A DNA stretch of 14,528 bases from contig CAZVWV010000102.1 of assembly GCA_964631745.1 (NCBI GenBank), positions 1 through 14,528 of the forward strand, in the 5' to 3' direction. The first letter of the stretch is position 1, and each line of letters begins with the position of its first letter. Below are positions 1-5,591 of this stretch, piece after piece. A program made the translations under genes and the position numbers. Under the pieces are notes generated by a model. The model saw nothing but the letters and a program-made list of their open reading frames with translations. It did no database searches and was not told the origin of the DNA. The DNA comes from CAZVWV01 sp964631745. GTDB lineage: Bacteria; Bdellovibrionota_C; UBA2361; JBGSMV01.

Positions 1-1
1 T

Positions 2-118
2 AACCAGGAGCCCGCGGCCGAGCAAAATGAAAGCATAGCCGATAAACTGGTGAGCAGATTCCGGAGCGCCGAGCCCCAGCTCGGCCAGATACTGCAAAGC
101 ACAGAAAATACGAGTTAA
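2..118 (+). CDS. 3' end of an unknown gene (truncated by the window edge)
   Basis: One frame is open from the first bases to a TAA at 116-118, about 38 codons; the other two plus frames have early stops. The visible peptide starts NQEPAAEQNESIADKL and ends ILQSTENTS, a soluble and charged C-terminus with no motif I recognise. The last 20 or so codons lie inside a palindromic repeat (58-123) found twice more in non-coding DNA of this window. The natural 3' end may therefore have been replaced or extended by repeat DNA. The frame is short, so chance openness cannot be excluded. Confidence 0.45.
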   Translation, partial: NQEPAAEQNESIADKLVSRFRSAEPQLGQILQSTENTS

Positions 119-123
119 ACCAC
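58..123 (+). repeat. Extragenic palindromic repeat, copy A
   Basis: About 65 bp with a perfect 7-bp hairpin (GCCGAGC/GCTCGGC around CCCA) at its left, then a conserved tail containing CAGATACTGCAAAGCACAG and ending near GTTAAACCAC. Copy B (1853-1919) is the reverse complement with only a few differences. Copy C (2100-2150) is a shorter, more diverged direct copy. This copy overlaps the end of the truncated reading frame at 2-118. Confidence 0.8.
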
Positions 124-205
124 AGGGGTTTAACGAGGAAGGGGTCGCTAAGCTACCAAGGTTGAAGATTCCAGAAAGAACCGTTATCCCACTGATTTTA
201 TTCAC

Positions 206-337
206 CACGAAGTTCACGAAGAAGTCACGAAGGAGGAATTAAAGAACAAATCTTTTAAAGCCTTTCTTCAATATCTCAACGTTAAAATTTATCAGTACAT
301 CAAACTTCAACTTCGTGCCCCCTTCGTGAACTTCGTG
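206..337. repeat. CACGAAG inverted repeat with 78-bp AT-rich centre
   Basis: The left arm (206-232) holds CACGAAG three times, at 206, 215 and 226. The right arm (311-337) is its inverse. The outer 16 bp (206-221 with 322-337) pair perfectly, and an inner CACGAAG/CTTCGTG (226-232 with 311-317) also pairs. The centre (233-310) is AT-rich with no gene. The element lies directly left of the IS110 region and could be an unrelated extragenic repeat or a small non-autonomous element. Confidence 0.7.
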
Positions 338-362
338 CTCTTGTATGTTGCTTTTCAAAGGG

Positions 363-536
363 CAGTAAGTGTTCGAGACTTACTGAAAAGCCTTGCGGTC
401 CGGCAGGCCGTTAGTGCCCAGTTGACAAACAACCGCACGAAGATAGGTCGCCGGACCGTTGTTATTTGAAGCTCGAACAGCCGCTTGAGCCACGTAAGTG
501 AGCTCGCATTTTGGCAAGGTCGAGTCCCTGCAAGGC
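363..536 (+). ncRNA. Candidate IS110 bridge RNA
   Basis: The leader folds by eye into several perfect helices: a 5' hairpin 363-370/378-385 (8 bp, loop GTTCGAG); a long-range closing helix 390-395/531-536; a 9-bp stem 396-404/450-458 enclosing a 45-nt loop; a small 421-424/430-433 hairpin inside that loop; and 471-476/485-490 (one G-T pair) in a second branch. A 5' stem-loop followed by two looped branches matches the known plan of IS110 bridge RNAs (target-binding and donor-binding loops), which lie between the left end and the transposase gene. Transcription, exact ends and guide assignment are inferred. Confidence 0.55.
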
Positions 537-565
537 CCATAACTTAACCAATAAAGGAGGAAGTC

Positions 566-1501
566 ATGTACGTGGGAATAGACATATCAAAGTCTACGCT
601 AGATGTGAAGAGCACAACGTGGAGCGAACCTGAGAAGTACAGTAATAGCCGTACGGGGATAGAGAAGCTTTTAAAGAGGCTTAGCGGGGAAGCGCCGAGC
701 CTTGTGGTGATGGAAGCCACGGGCGGCTATGAGCGCAACGTTGCTAAGGCATTGCAGTCTAAAGAGATTAGTTTAGCGGTAATGAATCCTTGGCAGACCA
801 AGAATTTTGCGAAGTCGTTAGGCAAGCGAGCGAAGACTGACAAGATTGACGCGGAGATTTTGTCGAAGTTTGCCGAGGCTGTGAAGCCAGCAAGTACCGT
901 GGTGTCCAGCGATGAAGAGTTTGAGTTAAAGCAACTTGTATCAAGGCGACAACAGTTAGTGCGGCAGAATGTGCAGGAGAAGAACCGCCTTGGGCATGCG
1001 ACGCCGTTGATTGCCCAGAGCATTCGGAAAATGATCAAGCTACTTCGCGCTGAAATCAAACAAATTACGCGGAAAATTAAAGATCGTGTAGGCGGGCTCG
1101 AATCTACGCGCGCCAGGGCGGAGGTGCTCCTAAGTGCCAAAGGGGTTGGTGAGCTTACGGCCTACTCGCTTTGCATTCTGCTTCCTGAACTTGGAAAGTC
1201 AAACCGCAAGAAAATTGCGGCCCTGGCTGGCATAGCGCCGTTCAATGATGATAGCGGCAAAGCCTCCAGACCACGTCGCATCCAAGGGGGTAGAGCCGAT
1301 GTTCGTTCGGTCCTGTACATGGCCACTTTGACTGCGATTCGATGTAATACAAAGATAAAAAGCTATTATAAAAAGCTGGTCAAAAGAGGAAAGAAGCAAG
1401 GAAATAAGAAAATAGCCCTGGTAGCTTGCATGCGTAAATTCCTGGTCTGCCTCAACGCAATGCTTAAGACAAACCAACCCTGGAAAAACACTGCAAAGTA
1501 G
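566..1501 (+). CDS. IS110-family DEDD transposase/recombinase
   Basis: This 311-residue protein has the IS110 two-domain plan. The N-terminal RuvC-like DEDD domain (about 2-150) shows D6 in GIDISK, E50 in VVMEATGGYE, and D92 and D95 in AKTDKIDAE. The C-terminal Transposase_20 domain (about 185-275) has the GVGELTAYSL helix-hairpin-helix stretch, then GIAPFNDDSGK with a probable nucleophilic serine at 230, and GGRADVRSVLYMA. It would catalyse RNA-guided insertion and excision of its own element. The start is supported by a strong AAGGAGG at 554-560, five bases before the ATG. The length is at the short end for the family and the frame is intact, with all key residues present. Assignment to the IS110 rather than IS1111 subgroup rests on the long structured leader. 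Confidence 0.93.
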   Translation: MYVGIDISKSTLDVKSTTWSEPEKYSNSRTGIEKLLKRLSGEAPSLVVMEATGGYERNVAKALQSKEISLAVMNPWQTKNFAKSLGKRAKTDKIDAEILSKFAEAVKPASTVVSSDEEFELKQLVSRRQQLVRQNVQEKNRLGHATPLIAQSIRKMIKLLRAEIKQITRKIKDRVGGLESTRARAEVLLSAKGVGELTAYSLCILLPELGKSNRKKIAALAGIAPFNDDSGKASRPRRIQGGRADVRSVLYMATLTAIRCNTKIKSYYKKLVKRGKKQGNKKIALVACMRKFLVCLNAMLKTNQPWKNTAK

Positions 1502-1603
1502 CACTATACTGCTCGGGCTTTAGCGAAACTTACCGAGGCTCTGCAGGAATGCAACCCCGTACGGGATAGCTTGGGCGCAGTGCGTCGATAGACAGCACGT
1601 ACA

Positions 1604-1627
1604 GCTCCAGGGGGAAACCTCTGGAGC
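1604..1627. terminator. GAAA-loop hairpin, possible terminator
   Basis: A 10-bp stem (1604-1613 with 1618-1627, one G-T pair) closes a GAAA tetraloop and is followed by a pyrimidine-rich stretch (CCCTTCTTCCT) rather than a pure T run. It lies about 100 bp after the transposase stop and could end that transcript. It could equally be one of the many extragenic palindromes of this stretch. Confidence 0.35.
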
Positions 1628-1824
1628 CCTTCTTCCTAAACCTATCGAACACTGCTCCATGCCGAACGAAAATTCCGGGGTTTGGGGCAGCGCCCCAATA
1701 AGGAAAAAAAGTGCCCGGCGATTAGCCGGTCAGGTAGATGCTGGCCAAAAATTCTCCGGCTGATTTTGAATCAGCCCATTGACTTTCAACACAGCCTCTT
1801 CGTGGTGACTACTTCTTACGCATT

Positions 1825-1856
1825 ACCACCTCTGGAACACCAGAGGGATTGGTGGT
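1825..1856. repeat. Two-tier hairpin
   Basis: The outer arms ACCACC (1825-1830) and GGTGGT (1851-1856) enclose a perfect inner hairpin CTCTGG/CCAGAG (1830-1835 with 1840-1845, loop AACA). It abuts the left boundary of repeat copy B and may be part of a longer composite extragenic element. Confidence 0.5.
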
Positions 1857-1919
1857 TTAACTCGAATTTTCTGTGCTTTGCAGTATCTGGCCGAGCTGGA
1901 GCTCAGCGCTCCCGGATAT
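1853..1919 (-). repeat. Extragenic palindromic repeat, copy B (inverted)
   Basis: This is the reverse complement of copy A (58-123). It shares the CTGTGCTTTGCAGTATCTGG segment exactly and differs by a few bases elsewhere. The hairpin arms read CCGAGCTGGAGCTCAG, slightly weaker than in copy A because of a C-to-T change. With copy A it forms a widely spaced inverted pair around the IS110 element. Confidence 0.8.
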
Positions 1920-2099
1920 CTCCCCACAAGTTTACCTACTGCGTTTCCATTTTCTTCGCAGTGAGGCAGCCTTTCTCACCATCTTGCTACCGCGCAACAA
2001 TTCGAGAAGGCTTCGAAAAATCGAAGTTAAAATCGGATACTTAAGTCGGTTGGCTAAGTGGCATTGGGCGAGTCGCCTGCGCTCCATAATATTCTTGCC

Positions 2100-2150
2100 C
2101 CGAGCTCCAGCTCGGCCGGATACGGCAAAGCACTGAATATTCGGGGGTTA
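2100..2150 (+). repeat. Extragenic palindromic repeat, copy C
   Basis: A shorter, diverged copy in the same orientation as copy A. The CCGAGCTCCAGCTCGG hairpin is intact and the tail reads GGATACGGCAAAGCAC. It sits 10 bp beyond the stop of the SseB-like gene, where it could protect or terminate that transcript. Confidence 0.7.
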
Positions 2151-2160
2151 GCAAAAGGTC

Positions 2161-2985
2161 CTATTTGGTAAACATCCCAACAATCCTATGCCAGATCCCC
2201 GCACGCGAGGCTCTTTCATATACCGGCGGCGTCAACCGCAGAGCCGAAATAACTGCATCGTTTTCGCCAGGCCCCTGGGCCACTACCCGCACGAATTCAT
2301 CGCCGATAAGCTCGCGACTTAGTGTCTCTTTCAAATTCCGTATCAAGGCTGAAGTTGTTTCGCCCGTTTCGGAATGAATCAATCCAACCAGTATGCGCGA
2401 AGTTTGATGGTCGTCATGATCGCTACTAAACTCTCTAGCAGCGTATATTTTCAGGCAACTATCATACCTACATCCAAATTCACGCATCACTCGAAAAAGA
2501 GAAGCATAGGAGTCCTGCTTTAGCGGCTCTAAATTAAAATCTACCTCGTCATTTGCCCTAGCAAGCTCCTCCACGATCTCTTTAATACTGGACTCGCCCA
2601 GCCGCAGCTGTTCTAGCTCCCAAGGCGAGAAATCCTTCTCGACTTCCGTGCCCGGATTTAAACACGCCCACCAGCCCTTTGGCACAAGCTCAAAGAGTGC
2701 TTTGCTGCTGATAGATTTAAAGTTCAAAGGCGCACCGGCCCACTCTTCGATCAGGTCAGCTCTTGTAAATACCGGAACTACGTTGCGCTCTTTATCTTTT
2801 ACGGCCAGAGCGCCAAAAAACTCGCTGGGGTATTCCGGCTGGTCTGAAAGAGGAGCCCGCTGGGCACGATCCACAATCAGAAAGTCCATCTTGAAAAGCT
2901 CATGATAGAAGGCTTCCAGCGCAGAGGAATCACGCTGCAGCACCCGCTCCATCAAATCTTCAATTTTGGGAATAGGGGAGTTCAA
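2161..2985 (-). CDS. SseB-family protein (SseB N- and C-terminal domains)
   Basis: This 274-residue cytoplasmic protein matches the SseB plan. An N-terminal SseB domain (about 25-135) contains VVPVFTRADLIEEW, the hydrophobic ALFELVPKGWW and the LNPG turn. A C-terminal SseB domain (about 150-262) contains the YAAREF and ILVGLIHSETGE strands and ends with TPPVYER. SseB was named for enhanced serine sensitivity in E. coli, but the biochemical role of the family is not well defined. The gene follows the OmpH/Skp gene by 8 bp, so the two are probably cotranscribed. The start chosen is a TTG at 2985 for that tight spacing; no good Shine-Dalgarno precedes it, and an ATG at 2952 (residue 12) is an alternative. 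Confidence 0.8.
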   Translation of the reverse strand: MNSPIPKIEDLMERVLQRDSSALEAFYHELFKMDFLIVDRAQRAPLSDQPEYPSEFFGALAVKDKERNVVPVFTRADLIEEWAGAPLNFKSISSKALFELVPKGWWACLNPGTEVEKDFSPWELEQLRLGESSIKEIVEELARANDEVDFNLEPLKQDSYASLFRVMREFGCRYDSCLKIYAAREFSSDHDDHQTSRILVGLIHSETGETTSALIRNLKETLSRELIGDEFVRVVAQGPGENDAVISALRLTPPVYERASRAGIWHRIVGMFTK

Positions 2986-2993
2986 GGCCCGCG

Positions 2994-3482
2994 CTAGTCA
3001 ACTTGCTTTAGAATATCCTCAGTGACATCGAAGGACTTTGAGCCAAAGAGTACCGGACCTCGTACCGCCTCACTTTTATCGAGCACTAAACTGTAGCTGT
3101 TCTTAGAGGCGTAGTCTCTCACCAATTTCAAGGCCTTGTCCGTTAGCGTCTTATTGGATTTAAGAAACTCGCGCCGCAAATCTTCCTCGGTATCCTTGAC
3201 CATGCGGCTATACTCTTTGGCGGATTCTCGATACTGATCTGCCTCTTTGGAATCTTCCTTAACTTTGGCGGCTTTTAGTTTGTCTTCTAGTGCCTTTAGT
3301 GAAGATCTTTTTGCGTCGACCTGCTTTTTGGCGGCAAGGGTTTTATCATCTAAGACCTTCTTCATGGATTTTGATTCGGTGGACTCGTTGATAACGCGGT
3401 TAATGTCCACTGTCGCTATTCTAAACTCAGCCAAAAGCGGCACGGCCAAGAACAGACAAAATAAAATTACAAAATTTTTCAT
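2994..3482 (-). CDS. ompH: OmpH/Skp-family periplasmic chaperone
   Basis: This 162-residue protein has a clear signal peptide (MKNFVILFCLFLAVPLLA, cleavage likely before EFRIA). The family beta-strand FRIATVDINRVINES follows, then a long charged coiled coil (about 40-110, Lys/Glu/Asp-rich), and a C-terminal strand segment YSLVLDKSEAVRGPVLFG. Skp/OmpH forms trimeric periplasmic tentacle chaperones that hold unfolded outer-membrane proteins on their way to the BAM complex. The length is typical. An ATGGAGAGTTTATG context gives a good Shine-Dalgarno. The usual bamA/lpxD neighbours are absent here; it sits between an HDOD regulator gene and an SseB-like gene, so it may be a paralogue rather than the main Skp. 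Confidence 0.88.
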   Translation of the reverse strand: MKNFVILFCLFLAVPLLAEFRIATVDINRVINESTESKSMKKVLDDKTLAAKKQVDAKRSSLKALEDKLKAAKVKEDSKEADQYRESAKEYSRMVKDTEEDLRREFLKSNKTLTDKALKLVRDYASKNSYSLVLDKSEAVRGPVLFGSKSFDVTEDILKQVD

Positions 3483-3580
3483 AAACTCTCCATCTAGAGA
3501 CCAAGTCTCGAAACTAGAGCTACTACATTAGCCAAGCTTGACTGGATTTGCAAATAGGAAGTAGACGCAATCTTGATAGC

Positions 3581-5248
3581 CTAAATCTCAACCGGAATAC
3601 CGCCAGGGATCTCCGGCAATTTCTGATTCAAAATCTCCACTACGTTTCTAAAGACCCTACGGGCCTCAAACGTAATCGAGCCGGTGGTTCCGCAGTCTGC
3701 ATATAGCGCCACGGGAGTGCCGTGGTCTGCATCAATCGGCGCCAGCGCAAAGGCTTTACTGCCCCAGGGTGAGGCGTCATTGCTACGATTTCCGAATGAT
3801 TGAACCTTAGAAAAACATTGCGCTAAAGGCGAGAGCGGATCGTTTAGATCGAGCTTTTGACCGTTTCCGATGGAGGGGCCACGCGCGGCCACCACGATGG
3901 CTTGCTTTCGGTCTTTGGAAACCACGATTAGCGCCGATTTCTCGAAAGGGCCTTGGTCAACCAACATCTGCATCAATTGTGTAAGCAGCTCCTCACTGGT
4001 TGCAGCCTTATCTATAATGTTCGTAACCGAATCCATGACCTTATTGCCGCCAGCGGTTCTCATTTGCGGAGCCTGCGTGGGCTTATGCGAGGTCTTTTCA
4101 ACTCGCGGAATGCTTTTCGTCTCTGTGCTTTTCTGCTTTATGCCGAAGAGTTCATTTCTGACCTTGGTAGGTTCTGACGGGGCTTTGGCTTTGGCGACCG
4201 TTGGTGCCGCGATAGTAGCTTCTTCCTCGTCTTCTTCGAATTCCTCGATCTCGTCACCTTCACCCGTGATGAGATCCTCAATGTCAGATTGTAGCTTGTC
4301 GGCTTCCGTCGGCTCGGCGCTGGTTGGCACCTGTGCCTTAAGTGCTTCCTGTTTCTTTTTTTCATCGAGTTGTCGAATGGCGAAGAGATATTCGCTGACG
4401 CGCTCGTAAATTTTTAAATATTGCTGATCGGATAACCCTAACATGCGCACGGAGCTCTTTGGCGGTAAGGTCTTGCCGGGCGCCAGTTTCTCCCAGCGAT
4501 TGTTGTCGAAGGCGTCGATCATCTCAGCCGCGGCGTTGCAAATCGGCTTCATGATAGCGCGGTCAGGTGTTCTGGGGCGCGCTTCCCGATCAATAGCGAA
4601 GCTTAAGGCATCGGGGATGCCCTGGCGCTTAAGGTAATTAAGCCCCATCTTCTCCACGTCGAATTTGTGATCCTGAGCGAGACGATAGTTGACACCGCTT
4701 CTCGAGTGTTCCTCGGCCAGCTTGACGTAAGTCTCACCTAAATATCCTGCGGCAAGCATCTCACCCACGCTTCCAAAAAGCGCGGCGGCTTCACAGTCAT
4801 CGCTTAGCGTTCGAGCGACTGCTTCGCCGATAATTTTTGCGACGATGGCAGTGCGCTTGCAGCGGCTGCGATGAACTTCTACCCAATGGCGGGTATCTTC
4901 ATCCTCGATTACGTGGCGATGGCCTAGGTTCTCAAGCTGCTCAAGCACCACATCCGCCCCAAGTCTCACAATCGCTGTTTTCAGTGTTGTGATAGGAGCT
5001 TTGCCGCCGGAGAAATACATGGCGTTTGAGACTCGCAAGAGCTCCATGCTGATAACTGGGTCTTGCGATGCGCAAACCGCTAAATTTTCGACGCGGCTGT
5101 TTTTATCGGAGACTAACTTTCGGCATTCTTGCCAGACATGCGGGTCGGTCGGTAAAATAAATCCAAGTGGTCCACCGCTCCCAGACTTAACCTCTTCATG
5201 TTTGCTCCCCTCTGGAGCCGGCTTGGTTGAATGATCCTCTGGCGGCAT
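3581..5248 (-). CDS. HDOD-domain regulator with C-terminal GAF-like region
   Basis: This 555-residue protein is cytoplasmic by appearance. An HDOD domain (about 27-240) starts with FILPTDPHVW and shows LAVCASQDPVISMELLRVSNAMYFSG and the helix TTLKTAIVRLGADVVLEQL. HDOD domains are HD-superfamily folds that have lost catalytic residues and act as scaffolds in signalling. A Lys/Glu-rich helix leads to a very acidic, then Ala/Pro/Lys-rich linker (about 310-410). The C-terminal region (about 410-545) reads like a GAF domain: a helix with SEELLTQLMQMLVD, strand SALIVVS, and a late FALAPI strand. No output enzyme domain is visible. It is the first gene of the minus-strand set, 98 bp upstream of ompH, and the ATG at 5248 has no clear Shine-Dalgarno. 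Confidence 0.82.
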   Translation of the reverse strand: MPPEDHSTKPAPEGSKHEEVKSGSGGPLGFILPTDPHVWQECRKLVSDKNSRVENLAVCASQDPVISMELLRVSNAMYFSGGKAPITTLKTAIVRLGADVVLEQLENLGHRHVIEDEDTRHWVEVHRSRCKRTAIVAKIIGEAVARTLSDDCEAAALFGSVGEMLAAGYLGETYVKLAEEHSRSGVNYRLAQDHKFDVEKMGLNYLKRQGIPDALSFAIDREARPRTPDRAIMKPICNAAAEMIDAFDNNRWEKLAPGKTLPPKSSVRMLGLSDQQYLKIYERVSEYLFAIRQLDEKKKQEALKAQVPTSAEPTEADKLQSDIEDLITGEGDEIEEFEEDEEEATIAAPTVAKAKAPSEPTKVRNELFGIKQKSTETKSIPRVEKTSHKPTQAPQMRTAGGNKVMDSVTNIIDKAATSEELLTQLMQMLVDQGPFEKSALIVVSKDRKQAIVVAARGPSIGNGQKLDLNDPLSPLAQCFSKVQSFGNRSNDASPWGSKAFALAPIDADHGTPVALYADCGTTGSITFEARRVFRNVVEILNQKLPEIPGGIPVEI

Positions 5249-5409
5249 GGCTAGGTTTTTTAAAAAGCTTGCTGTTTTAATGAGTTATATGGCCCCCAAA
5301 TGTGCCAAACTCTCCCTTGCAATGAAATTCGACCGTTCGCCGAAAAAACTTAACTAGAACCGCACATTGGGAAACTTCGTTCTGGCAGGACCTTTTGTTG
5401 GGCTAAATG

Positions 5410-5442
5410 AGAGAGCCCTAAGTGTTAACCGGATGGCTCTCT
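5410..5442. promoter_or_regulatory. 8-bp inverted repeat upstream of fumC
   Basis: AGAGAGCC (5410-5417) and GGCTCTCT (5435-5442) are perfect inverse copies with a 17-nt spacer. It lies in the 343-bp divergent region between the HDOD gene and fumC and upstream of the proposed fumC promoter. It could be a distal operator or a transcript hairpin; nothing in the sequence decides between them. Confidence 0.4.
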
Positions 5443-5511
5443 GGTGTTTATGCGCTATTTGGTCAACTACTCGAACCTGTTTTACGAGGGGGCCTGTTTA
5501 GCATCGCTTAC

Positions 5512-5544
5512 GGGAATTGAGGAATTCCCACAACGATATATACT
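5512..5544 (+). promoter_or_regulatory. Probable fumC promoter with palindrome over the -35 box
   Basis: A -35-like TTGAGG (5517-5522), a 16-bp spacer and a -10-like TATACT (5539-5544) fit a sigma70-type promoter. The -35 box is embedded in a perfect 7-bp inverted repeat GGGAATT/AATTCCC (5512-5518 and 5523-5529, spacer GAGG). A dimeric repressor bound there would block RNA polymerase. The predicted leader is about 40 nt. This is read by eye, without a matrix score. Confidence 0.5.
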
Positions 5545-5591
5545 GACAATTCGTAGTACTTCATAAGACTTTTTGAATGATTGGGAGAGTT

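Larger units (their letters stand above)
345..1540 (+). mobile_element. IS110-family insertion sequence (ends approximate)
   Basis: The element consists of a roughly 200-nt structured non-coding leader followed by a single DEDD transposase gene (566-1501). That is the layout of IS110-group elements, which have a long left non-coding end carrying a bridge RNA and a short right end. IS110 elements usually lack clear terminal inverted repeats and target duplications, so the ends cannot be fixed here. Two similar direct 14-mers (374-387 and 1524-1537, 11 of 14 identical, both containing ACTTAC) may mark the subterminal ends. The transposase frame is intact, so the copy may be active. Confidence 0.65.
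1505..2160. other. Non-coding stretch dense in hairpins and repeats
   Basis: I see no convincing gene here. The stretch holds a CCCGTACGGG palindrome (1556-1565), a 10-bp GAAA-loop hairpin (1604-1627), GGGGC/GCCCC around AGC near 1684-1696, an 8-bp hairpin GGCTGATT/AATCAGCC (1758-1776), a two-tier hairpin (1825-1856), repeat copy B, a 6-bp hairpin CTTCGA/TCGAAG (2011-2026), GGCGA/TCGCC near 2069-2079, and repeat copy C. Several may act as terminators or RNA stabilisers for the flanking transcription units, and the right end of the IS lies in its first part. Confidence 0.7.

Noticed and set aside
206..337. CRISPR-like interpretation of the CACGAAG repeats
   Set aside because: The units are 7 bp and arranged as an inverted pair with no unique spacers of regular length.
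1682..2044. 120-codon plus-strand frame after the IS
   Set aside because: It runs through several hairpins and repeat copy B, has no Shine-Dalgarno, and its translation looks like random sequence.
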